Shown: one piece after another, positions 17,467 to 26,009 of the stretch
Numbering within the stretch: position 1 is the stretch's first letter
How the letters are laid out: every line of letters starts with the position of its first letter
NCBI GenBank assembly: GCA_963720765.1
Contig: CAVRGS010000003.1
Location: forward strand, 496,001 to 560,000
Direction: 5' to 3'
DNA: 64,000 nucleotides
DNA from: DASUAS01 sp963720765
Lineage (GTDB): Bacteria > Actinomycetota > Acidimicrobiia > IMCC26256 > DASPTH01
Made by a program: the position numbers and the translations under genes
Notes under the pieces: model-generated
Told to the model about the DNA's origin: nothing
Seen by the model: the letters and a program-made list of their open reading frames with translations, nothing else
Database searches by the model: none

Positions 17467-19747
17467 ATGACGATCGGTGACCGGCCCTTCGGCGGCGTGG
17501 TCGGTCGTACCGCGCGCGAGTCGACGCCGTGGTGGCCGTCTCCGGTCCGCCCCCCGGCGGGCAGTCCCAACGTGGTGCTCGTACTGCTCGACGACATGGG
17601 CTTCAGCGACGTCGGGCCGTACGGATCCGAGATCCCGACGCCGGCGGTCGACCGGCTCGCGGCCGATGGCATCCGCTTCACCAACTACCACACGTCGCCG
17701 CTGTGCTCGCCCTCACGAGCAGCCATCCAGACCGGGATGAACCCGCACCGGGCGGGGTTCGGGGCGGTCGCGAACTTCGACCCGGGCTTCCCCGGCTGGA
17801 CGATGGAGATCGATCCCGCGGTCGAGACGCTCCCCGAGGCGTTGCGCGCCGCGGGCTACGCGACGTTCGCGGTCGGCAAGTGGCACCTGACGCGGGACAG
17901 CGCGATGCACGGCGGCGCGCCGCGCGATTCTTGGCCGCTCCAGCGCGGGTTCGAGCGCTACTACGGGGTGCTGGAGGGATGGACGAACCTCCATCAGCCC
18001 CACTACCTGGTGCGCGACAACTCGCCGGTGGACGTCGACGAGTACCCCGAGGGCTACTACTTCACCGACGACATCACCGACCAGGCGATCGGGTACCTGA
18101 AGGAGCTGCGCGCCCACGACGCGACGCGTCCCTTCTTCCTCTACCTCGCGCACGGTGCCGTCCACGGGCCGCTCCACGCCAAGGCGTCCGACCTCGCGCG
18201 CCACCGGGGCCGCTACGACGTGGGCTGGGACGCGGTTCGGGAGGCTCGCTTCGCCCGCCAGCTCGAGCTCGGGCTCTTCCCGGCCGGGACCGCGCTCCCG
18301 CGCCGGAACCACGAGGTCGGCCACGAGGTGCAGCCCTGGTCGGACCACTCCGCCGAGGAACGCGCCCTCTTCGCCCGGTACATGGAGGTGTACGCGGCGA
18401 TGGTCGACAACGTCGACCAGAACCTCGCCCGGCTGCTCGACGTCATCGACGCCCTGGGCGACCTCGACGACACGGTGGTCATCTTCACCTCCGACAACGG
18501 AGCCACCGAGGAGGGCGGGCCGACGGGCTCGCGCAGCTACTTCAAGAAGTTCGGCGGGTTCGCGGGGATGACCGGGTGGAACCTCGACGTCGAGCGCGAT
18601 CCCGAGCTGATCGGCGGCCCGCAGACGCTGGTGCACTACCCGCGCGGGTGGGGAATGGCCTCGAACACGCCGTTCCGCTTGTACAAGTCGACGACCCACG
18701 CGGGTGGTGTGCGCGTCCCGCTCGTCGTGTCGTGGCCCGCGGGGATCCCCACCGAGCACCGGGGCACGCTCCGCGACCAGTACCAGTACGTGACCGACCT
18801 GTACCCGACGATCGTCGAACTGGCCGGGCTGTCAGCACGCCCGGATCTCGATGGTTCGAGCTTTGCCGCGGGCCTCGTCGCGCGGCGGGTCGGAGAGCAC
18901 CCACCGCGCGCAGTACTCCGAGTGCTTCGGGAACCGCAGCTTCTACCAGGACGGGTGGAAGCTGGTCGCGCTCCACCAGCGCGGCGCCCCGTACGACGAC
19001 AGCGAATGGGAGCTGTACGACATCGCGTCCGACCCGACCGAGGTGCGCGACCTGGCCGCCGATCGGCCCGACAAGGTGCGCGAGCTCGCCGCCCGCTGGG
19101 AGTCGGCCGCGCTCGACAACCAGGTCTTTCCCCTCGACGACGGCACCGGCCTGCTGCAGCTGCTGCGGCGGCCCGACGACGAAGCCTTCCACCGCGAGGT
19201 CCGCCTCCTGCCGGGCACACCCGCCCTGGAGCGGTACCGATCGCAGCAGCTGATCGCGTTCCGGGACTTCACCATCGACGTCGAGCTCCACCACGGACTC
19301 GACGACGAAGGGGTCCTCGTCGCCCACGGCGACCAGGGCGGCGGCTACGTGATCTACGTCGAGCAGCGGGAGCTGCACTTCGCGTACAACCACTACGGCG
19401 ACATGTTCGTGCTCGACGGTGGGCACCTCGCCCCCGGCGCTCGGACGGTCGGCCTCCGCGCCGTCGCCGGCGAGCGGTTCACGTGGGACTTCGAGCTCGC
19501 CGTCGACGGCGTTGCGGTCGCGTCCATGCCCGGTGCGCACATGCTGCTCGGGTTCGCCCCGTTCCAGGGGATCGACGTGGGGGTCGATCGGCGTTCTCCC
19601 GTGGCGTGGAGCGTCTACGAGCGACACGGCTCGTTCCCGTATTCGGGTCGGCTCGACGCGGTGACCTATCGACCGGGACGCGCGGCCCCGTACGACCCCC
19701 AGCACCTGGTCGAGGCGATCCGCGCCGCGGGTCGCGCCGCCCAGTAG
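17467..19747 (+). CDS. Second arylsulfatase (formylglycine type I), frameshifted
   Basis: Paralogue of the sulfatase at 9014-11314, sharing its architecture and length (about 760 residues). Metal residues DD are at 42-43, the formylglycine motif C-S-P-S-R starts at residue 80, and GKWHL and FTSDNGATEEGG are present. No signal peptide. After DGSSFAA (near 18865) the frame changes and continues as STHRAQYSE to the stop; dropping one G from a GGG run restores a continuous protein that aligns with the first sulfatase, so an indel error is likely. The C-terminal beta domain (HGLDDEGVLVAHGDQGGGY, FAYNHYGDMFVLDGG) also matches the paralogue. Lies 63 bp after the IclR gene. Confidence 0.9.
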
Positions 19748-19821
19748 CGCTCGGCCGCGGGTGTCCCGATGGGCGGGATGCGCCGCGGACCACGGGCGCT
19801 CGGATGCGTACGGTTCCGGCC

Positions 19822-20660
19822 ATGGATCTGGTCGAGCGCGTCGTGGTGGTCACGGGTGGTGGCTCCGGCATCGGGGCGGCGTTGGCGAAGGCGGCGTCGG
19901 GGGCCGGCGCCCGCCACGTGGTCGTGGCCGATCTCGACGGCGACGCGGCGAAGGCGGTGGCGGCGTCGATCGGTGGCACTGCTGCGACCGTCGACGTGCG
20001 CGACGAGGCCGCCATCACCGAGCTGGTCCGCTCGACCGAATCGGCCCACGGGGCGATCGACCTGTTCTGCTCGAACGCCGGCTTCGTGACCCAAGGTGGC
20101 GTCGAGGAGTCCGACGCGGTCCTCCAGGCACTGTGGGACGTGCACGTCCTCGCGCACGTGTACGCCGCGCGGCGGTGCTGCCGTCGATGATCGCCCGCGG
20201 CCAGGGCTACCTGCTCAACACCGCGTCGGCGGCAGGCCTGCTCACCCAGGTCGGATCGATGGGCTACACGATCACGAAGCACGCGGCCGTGGCCCTCGCC
20301 GAGTGGCTCGCCATCACCCATCACCACCAGGGGATCCGGGTGTCGGTGCTCTGCCCCCAGGCCGTGAGGACGAACATCACCGCGAACAGCCCTGACGCCC
20401 GCGTGGCGGACCCGTCGGCCCGCGGCCCGATCGGCGTCGCGCCTTCGGACGCGGTGCTGGAAGCCGACGACGTCGCCCGCGAGTGCATCGATGCGATCTC
20501 GGCCGAGCGCTTCTGGGTGCTCCCGCACCCCGAGGTGGCCGGGTACGTCCGACAGAAGTCCGACGACATCGACCGGTGGCTGGCGGGGATGCGTCGCTAC
20601 CAGGACCGCCTGTACGGCGACGGCGCGTTGCCCGGCGATCGGCTCGTGGCCGGGTCCTGA
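19822..20660 (+). CDS. Short-chain dehydrogenase/reductase, frameshifted
   Basis: NAD(P)-dependent classical SDR of about 279 residues: nucleotide-binding TGGGSGIGAALA (about residues 9-20), Asp in VVADLDGDAA suggesting NAD preference, catalytic Ser in LNTASAAGL and the Tyr-Lys pair in YTITKHA. The frame changes near 20168-20175 between HVYAAR and VLPSMIARG; adding one G to a GG run joins the halves. An alternative start at 19804 adds six residues. Its position between sulfatase and dioxygenase suggests oxidation or reduction of a hydroxyl/keto group on the island's substrate, for example a hydroxysteroid; that is inference. Confidence 0.88.
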
Positions 20661-20763
20661 CGCGGCGAGCCGACGGATTCCGTTGGCCGGAACCCGGACG
20701 GGGACTCGCGCGGTGCGGCGGTGCACAGTGGGAGTGCGTCGGCGGGTCGGCTCGAGGGGGGAC

Positions 20764-21645
20764 ATGGGCATTCAGGCACTGGGCTACCTGCGGCTCGAGG
20801 CGACCGACCTCGACGCGTGGGAGCGGTTCCTCCGGGACGGCCTCGACCTGGAGGTGGTGCGCGACGGCGACTCGGAGCTGCGGGGGCGGATCGACGAGCG
20901 TTGCGCCCGATTCGTGATCACAGCCGCCGACGCGGATCGGCTCGCGGCGGTCGGCTGGGAGGTGTCCGGCCTCGCCGCGCTCGCTCGCGTCGCCGCCGCG
21001 CTCGAGGACGCGGGAGTCGCGGTCCGCGGCGCGTCATCCGACGAGCTGGCCGACCGACGGGTCGAGGCGATGGTCCACGCCTGCGACCCCGGCGGCACCC
21101 AACTGGAGGTCTACGCGGGACCGGCGCTCGACCATCGCCCGCTGGCGCCGAGAGCCGGCACCCGATTCGTGGCGGGGGACCTCGGGCTCGGGCACGTGGT
21201 GCTGCCCCAGCCGGAGATGGGCGCGGCGATGTCGTTCTACGAAGGGATCCTCGGGTTCCAGCACCGCGACTCCATGCGCCTGCCGGGCATGGGCCCGGTC
21301 GGGAACGACGCGTGGATCAGGTTCCTCGGCTGCAACGCGCGCCACCACAGCCTCGCGCTGTTCGAGGGTCCGGTGCCCAGCGGCATCGTCCACCTCATGG
21401 TCGAGGTCGACGATCTCGACGCGGTGGGACGCGGCTTCGACCGTTGCCGCGATCTGGAGCTACCGATCTCGGCGTCGCTCGGACGTCACACCAACGATCA
21501 CATGGTCTCGTTCTACGTCGGGACGCCGGGCGGGTTCGACGTGGAGTACGGCACCGGTGGGCGCCTGGTGGATCCCGCCACCTGGGTCGCGACGGAGATC
21601 ACCGCCGTGAGCTACTGGGGTCACCGGTGGGGCAGCGCGACGTGA
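20764..21645 (+). CDS. Type I extradiol ring-cleavage dioxygenase (HsaC/BphC-like)
   Basis: Fe(II)-dependent enzyme opening a catechol next to its hydroxyls. Two-module vicinal-oxygen-chelate protein of 293 residues, as in BphC and HsaC. Expected iron ligands are His144 (LGLGHVVLP), His210 (IVHLMVEVDD) and Glu261 (GGFDVEYGTGG), almost the positions in BphC; His195 and Tyr251 match the usual second-sphere residues. GAGGGGGG precedes the ATG. It supplies the step between the HsaA-like hydroxylase and the HsaD-like hydrolase, although it is coded about 5 kb downstream of them. Confidence 0.9.
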   Translation: MGIQALGYLRLEATDLDAWERFLRDGLDLEVVRDGDSELRGRIDERCARFVITAADADRLAAVGWEVSGLAALARVAAALEDAGVAVRGASSDELADRRVEAMVHACDPGGTQLEVYAGPALDHRPLAPRAGTRFVAGDLGLGHVVLPQPEMGAAMSFYEGILGFQHRDSMRLPGMGPVGNDAWIRFLGCNARHHSLALFEGPVPSGIVHLMVEVDDLDAVGRGFDRCRDLELPISASLGRHTNDHMVSFYVGTPGGFDVEYGTGGRLVDPATWVATEITAVSYWGHRWGSAT

Positions 21646-21706
21646 TGGCGTGGCCACATCGACACCTGCGCCACCGCGCGGATGCATCCATGAGCAGGGG
21701 GAATTC

Positions 21707-23038
21707 GTGAAGCGTCTCGGTGTCTCGATGGTCGTGCTGGTCGTCGTCGTCGGCCTCGCGGTCGCGGGCGGCGTCGCCGGCGCGAGCAGTCGCGCGGCAA
21801 AGGAGAAGCCGACGGCGACCGACATCGGCGTCACCCCGACCGAGATCCGCATCGCCGTGGTCGCCGATGTCGACAACCCGTTCCAGCCCGGGCTCTTCCA
21901 GGGTTCGGTCGACGCGGTGAAGGGCGTCGCGAAGACCATCAACCAGCAGGGTGGCATCGGCGGTCGCAAGGTCGTGGTCGACTTCTACGACTCGAAGCTC
22001 AATCCGAACAACTCGCGCAACGCGATGATCCAGGCCTGCCAGAACGACTTCGCGGTGATCGGCAGCGCGACGCTGTTCCTCACCAGCGTCGACGACGAGG
22101 TCAACTGCGCCGACAAGAGCGGCCAGGCCATCGGCCTGCCCGAGATCGGCGGGATCGTGACCGGCGTGGCACACCAGTCCGCGGGGGTGTCCTTCCCGGC
22201 GCAGCCGCCGCAGCTGCTGTGCGACACCGCCGACCAGAGCCCGCAGACCTACCAGGGTCAGCAGGGCGCGGAGAAGTGGCTCCTGAAGAACGTCAACAAG
22301 GATCTGCACGGTGTGTTCGTGCTCCCGAACGACACCAAGGACGCGTACCGCGGCATCAAGGTGCAGACCGACATCACCCAGCAGGCCGGCATCACGAAGG
22401 ACCAGGAGGTCACCAAGTCGGGCCGTGACCCCGCGAGCGCGTACACGCCGATCGTCCAGCAGCTGAAGGCCGACGACTCCAACTACGTGTTCGACGGTCT
22501 CTCGTACTCCCAGATGGTCGAGATGCAGCAGGAAGCACAGCTGCAGAACGTCGACTCCTCGAAGGTCACGTGGCAGTGCACCGGCGCGTGCTACGACCCG
22601 AAGTACATCCAGACCGGTGGCAGCGTGACCGAGGGCACCTACATGTGGCTCGCCTACCTGCCCTTCGGCGAGACGAAGTCCAACCCGGCGCTGGCCACGA
22701 TGGTCAAGAACGTCGGTGCCTCCAAGACCACCGGCCTCGGTGTCTACTCCTACGTCGCGGGGCTCGCGTTCCAGCAGGTCATGAACGACGTCGTCGCCAA
22801 GCAGGGCGTGAACGGCGTCACGCGCGAGAACCTGCTCGCCGGATTGCAGAAGCTCACGAGCTTCAACGCAGAGGGCATCATCGGCAACACCGACATCGCG
22901 AACAAGAAGACGTCGAGCTGCTTCGTGCTCATCCAGGTGAAGCACGGCAAGTTCGTCCGCGTCCATCCACAGAAGCCAGGGACGTTCGACTGCGCGAAGT
23001 CGAACTACGTGACGCTGCAGGCCGACCTGCTCAAGTAG
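21707..23038 (+). CDS. Secreted periplasmic-binding-type protein (Peripla_BP_6/LivJ-like)
   Basis: Substrate-binding protein of the branched-chain amino acid/aromatic (HAAT) class. Residues 1-27 form a Sec signal (MKRLGVSMVVLVVVVGLAVA) ending in AGA without a lipobox cysteine, unlike typical Gram-positive lipoprotein binders. The mature part starts with VTPTEIRIAVVADVDNPFQP and has INQQGGIGGRKVVVDFYDS, typical of the fold. 443 residues. GTG at 21707 follows AGGGGGAA. No permease lies next to it; Liv-type permease and ATPases occur at 58-63 kb. Position after the dioxygenase suggests it captures the island's aromatic or steroid substrate. Confidence 0.85.
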   Translation: MKRLGVSMVVLVVVVGLAVAGGVAGASSRAAKEKPTATDIGVTPTEIRIAVVADVDNPFQPGLFQGSVDAVKGVAKTINQQGGIGGRKVVVDFYDSKLNPNNSRNAMIQACQNDFAVIGSATLFLTSVDDEVNCADKSGQAIGLPEIGGIVTGVAHQSAGVSFPAQPPQLLCDTADQSPQTYQGQQGAEKWLLKNVNKDLHGVFVLPNDTKDAYRGIKVQTDITQQAGITKDQEVTKSGRDPASAYTPIVQQLKADDSNYVFDGLSYSQMVEMQQEAQLQNVDSSKVTWQCTGACYDPKYIQTGGSVTEGTYMWLAYLPFGETKSNPALATMVKNVGASKTTGLGVYSYVAGLAFQQVMNDVVAKQGVNGVTRENLLAGLQKLTSFNAEGIIGNTDIANKKTSSCFVLIQVKHGKFVRVHPQKPGTFDCAKSNYVTLQADLLK

Positions 23039-23133
23039 CCGGGCCACGGTGCACGCGCTGCCCCGGTGGCGGACGCACCGACCGTCACGCGCGGTTCGGG
23101 GTACAGCTCGAGCGGATCGGGTAGGTCGTTCGG

Positions 23134-24102
23134 GTGATCACCTCGAGCTCGTGCTACGACCGTACCGGCGGGAGCCGATCGGTCGCACTCGCGGACGCGA
23201 TGACGGAGGAACATGCACCGGGGACGTTCGCCTGGATCGATGTGACCGATCCGGTTGCCGGCGACTTCGACCGCATCGCCGCGACGCTGCAGCTGCACGA
23301 GCTCGCGGTGGAGGACGCCATCGAAGCGGGGCAACGGCCCAAGGTCGAGCGCTACGACGACACGCTCGTAGCCGTCTTTCGTCCCGCCCGGACCGACGAC
23401 TCGGGCGTGATCGTCTACGACGAGCTCTTCGTCGCCATTGGCGACCAATTCGTGCTCACCGTGGCCCACGGACCGCTGGAAGAGCTCCTGCTCGTGGCGA
23501 AGCGGCGAATGTGCGACGCAGTCAAGATCCCGAACCATCCCGGAACCGCGCTGTACGCCATCGCCGACGTGGTGGTCGACGGATACGTCCAACTGCTCCG
23601 CGCCCACGAGCACGCCATCGAGCTCGCGGAGATCGCGGTCTTCAGCGAGCGGCCGCCGAGGCGCGTCGGTCAGGAGCTCTTCCGCTACAAGCGTGAGGTC
23701 CTCAACCTCTGGCAGGCGGCGGCACCGCTCGTGCTCCCGTTGGACGAGCTGATCGACGACCGCAAGGGCCTCGTCGGCGACGACGTGCGCGAGTACCTGC
23801 GCGACGTGTCCGACCACTTGAAGACGGTGGTCGCCGGACTCGAGACACACCGCGACCTGTTGACCGACGCGTTCGACGTCAACGTCGCCCAGGTGGGTGT
23901 CAAGCAGAACGAGGACATGCGCACGATGTCGGCATGGGCGGCCCTCCTGTTGCTGCCGACACTGCTCGCCGGGCTGTGGGGGATGAACTTCCGGCACATG
24001 CCCGAGCTCGACGTGGCGTGGGGCTATCCCGCTGCGCTCGCAGTCATCGTGACCAGCTGCGTCGCCCTCGCGCTGTGGTTCCGCCACGTGGACTGGCTGT
24101 GA
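23134..24102 (+). CDS. CorA-family magnesium/cobalt transporter
   Basis: 322-residue divalent cation channel. A large N-terminal cytoplasmic domain (about 1-255; FAWIDVTDP, LHELAVEDAIEAGQRPKVERYDD) is followed by two C-terminal membrane helices. The selectivity motif GMN occurs in LLAGLWGMNFRHMPEL. Family length and order are normal. GTG at 23134 is the assigned start. The stop is 5 bp before the histidine phosphatase gene, so the two may be co-transcribed. Confidence 0.93.
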   Translation: MITSSSCYDRTGGSRSVALADAMTEEHAPGTFAWIDVTDPVAGDFDRIAATLQLHELAVEDAIEAGQRPKVERYDDTLVAVFRPARTDDSGVIVYDELFVAIGDQFVLTVAHGPLEELLLVAKRRMCDAVKIPNHPGTALYAIADVVVDGYVQLLRAHEHAIELAEIAVFSERPPRRVGQELFRYKREVLNLWQAAAPLVLPLDELIDDRKGLVGDDVREYLRDVSDHLKTVVAGLETHRDLLTDAFDVNVAQVGVKQNEDMRTMSAWAALLLLPTLLAGLWGMNFRHMPELDVAWGYPAALAVIVTSCVALALWFRHVDWL

Positions 24103-24106
24103 CGCG

Positions 24107-24802
24107 ATGCGGTTGATCCTGGTGCGCCACGGAGACGCGTTCGCCGGCTTGCGCGGGGTGGTCGGGGGACCCCTGGGCTGCTCCGGGTTGACGCCGCTCG
24201 GACGCCAGCAGGCCGAGGCGCTCCGCGACCACCTCGCCGAATCGGGTCGCATCCGCGCCGACATCTTGCTGACCAGCATCATCCCGCGTGCCGTCGAGAC
24301 CGCAGACATCATCGCCGGCGCGCTCGGGCTCGAGATCCACGCGAGGCAGTGCGACCTCTGCGAGGTCCACACGGGGGACGCCGACGGACTGCAGTGGGAG
24401 GAGTACGCCGTCCGCTACGGATCCTTCGACATGGAGGCCGAGCCCGATCGACTGTTCGCGCCGGCGGGTGAGAGCTGGAACAGCTTCCATGAACGAGTGG
24501 AGGGGATGCTCGAGCGCGTCGCCCGCGACCATCCCGAACAGACGGTCGTGGCCGTGTGCCATGCCGGTGTGATCATGGCTTCGCTGCGCGTGCTGCTCGG
24601 GATCTCGCGCCGAACCGCCGGCACCCAGCTCCGTCCCTCCAACACGGGGCTGACGGAGTGGGAGTACGACCGGGTGCTCGATCGTTGGACGCTGCACTCC
24701 TTCAACGAAGCCGATCATCTGCTGCGCCTCGGTCGCCCAGGTCGCGGATCGACGCGTTCCCAGGTGCAGCCGAGCGAGTCGGAGGGTAACCATCGAGCGT
24801 GA
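24107..24802 (+). CDS. Histidine phosphatase superfamily protein (phosphoglycerate-mutase-like)
   Basis: 231-residue phosphatase. The phospho-accepting His lies in LILVRHGDAFAG, the second catalytic His in VAVCHAGVIMA, with Arg residues in SIIPRAVETADII. The substrate is not deducible: family members act on sugar phosphates, nucleotides or proteins. Its last codons overlap the next gene (GTGA), suggesting translational coupling. Confidence 0.88.
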   Translation: MRLILVRHGDAFAGLRGVVGGPLGCSGLTPLGRQQAEALRDHLAESGRIRADILLTSIIPRAVETADIIAGALGLEIHARQCDLCEVHTGDADGLQWEEYAVRYGSFDMEAEPDRLFAPAGESWNSFHERVEGMLERVARDHPEQTVVAVCHAGVIMASLRVLLGISRRTAGTQLRPSNTGLTEWEYDRVLDRWTLHSFNEADHLLRLGRPGRGSTRSQVQPSESEGNHRA

Positions 24803-25239
24803 CCGCCCGTGATGAGTTCTCATTGGAGTGCGCCCGGGACGCGGCCGAGCACGGCGAGCTCGGGCCATGGGTCGCCCGGTTCCTCGCCAGCCCCGGCAGC
24901 GACAATGCCCCGCTCGCAGCGGAGCTCGCGCAACGCGGTCTGTGGTGGCTGGGTCCGGTGCAGGTGCCGTTGGACAAACTGCACCGGCTCGCGGGACCGG
25001 CCGACGAACCAGTGCTGTGCACCGTGGACCGTGACTACTGGGACGATCGCGTCGACGACATGCACGAGCGCATCGAGCAAGGCTGGGAACCGCCGCCCGT
25101 GATCGCGTCCTGTCGCAACTCGCATCTGATGCTCGAGGACGGCAACCACCGCGTGGAGAGCCTCCGCCGAAGCGGTGCAGAGCACGCATGGACGATCATC
25201 GGATTCGGCGGTGCTCCCGACGCCGACGGGATCACGTGA
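24799..25239 (+). CDS. ParB-like fold hypothetical protein
   Basis: 146 residues starting at a GTG that overlaps the phosphatase stop. The C-terminal part has VIASCRNSHLMLEDGNHRVESLRRSG, resembling the ParB/Srx-type motif (D-G-x-H-R) used for nucleotide or phosphate binding. No DNA-binding HTH is present, so it is not a partition protein. No signal peptide. Function unknown; coupling suggests it works with the histidine phosphatase. Confidence 0.7.
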   Translation: MTARDEFSLECARDAAEHGELGPWVARFLASPGSDNAPLAAELAQRGLWWLGPVQVPLDKLHRLAGPADEPVLCTVDRDYWDDRVDDMHERIEQGWEPPPVIASCRNSHLMLEDGNHRVESLRRSGAEHAWTIIGFGGAPDADGIT

Positions 25240-25271
25240 CGTTCACGTGCCACCGCGACGGGTGCTGACGC

Positions 25272-25840
25272 GTGGCACCACACTGGTCGACGACCGTGGC
25301 GTGGTGCGCGATCGGGGTGGGCCTCCTCTCCGCTGCGTTGATCGCCTCCGACGTGTTCGGGCGTGGCTACCGCCAAGAGATGGCGGTGATGGACATCGTG
25401 TGGCCGGTAAGCGGGGTTGTACCTCGGCCCGCTCGCGCTCGCCGGCTACGCCACGTGGGGTCGCCGCAGCGCGCGTAGGCAGAAAGAATACGGTCGCGGG
25501 CCTGAACGCCCGTTCCCCGCCACGGTCGCTCTGGGTGTCACGCACTGCGACGCAGGTGCTCGTCGGCGATTTCCTCGGCGGTTGGCTGGTGCTGCTCCTC
25601 GCGCTCGAGATCGCCGGCTACGCCTTGTTCGCCGAGTACGTCGTCAACTTCTCGCTGGCGTTCGGGATCGCCGTCCAGTACTTCGCCATCGTGCCGATGC
25701 GCGGTCTCGGACGTCGAGAAGGTCTCGTCGCCGCACTCAAAGCCGACACCGCGTCGTTGACCGCGTTGGTGCTGGGCTTCGCGACCGCGTATCCGGTGAA
25801 CGGGTGGCTGATACGGGCGGGGATCAAAGAAGCGATGTGA
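25272..25840 (+). pseudogene. Decayed second copy of the DUF4396 gene
   Basis: Three consecutive reading frames together spell a paralogue of the protein at 5240-5926: MAPHWSTTVAWCAIG to MDIVWPVSG, then YLGPLALAGYATWG to VTHCDAG, then VGDFLGGWLVLLLALE to the same C-terminus GIKEAM. The first shift is an extra base near 25416, the second a two-base loss near 25555. In addition about 38 codons present in the first copy (from FEVGMFGW through WFMMQIAM) are missing between SLTAL and VLGFATAYPVN. The internal deletion makes real decay more likely than read error alone. Confidence 0.8.
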
Positions 25841-25873
25841 GCGCCCCGGCATGCATGGATCCGCCGCCGATCG
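25841..25873. repeat. 33-bp direct repeat, left copy
   Basis: A 33-bp block beginning GCGCCCCGGCATGCATGGAT and ending in GCCGATCG starts at the base after the DUF4396-remnant stop. It recurs exactly and in the same orientation at 29605-29637. The two copies enclose about 3.7 kb with the MFS/PG-binding gene and a small zinc-ribbon-like gene. Hairpins follow at about 25919-25937 (CGAGATC/GATCTCG) and 25969-25990, possibly ending transcription from both sides. Confidence 0.9.
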
Positions 25874-26009
25874 CTGCCCCGCGCTCTCCAGAGCTGTGCT
25901 GTCCGTCGTACCGGGGTTCCGAGATCGTAGAGATCTCGTCCGGGGCCGAGTTCCCACTCGCCAAGGTTCTTCGGCGAGGCTGTCGAGTGTGCGGGCAACG
26001 AGGTCTTGG

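Noticed and set aside
24799..25239. Chromosome-partition ParB
   Set aside because: Has only the D-G-x-H-R type motif, lacks the helix-turn-helix and parS-binding domain, and no parA or parS is near.
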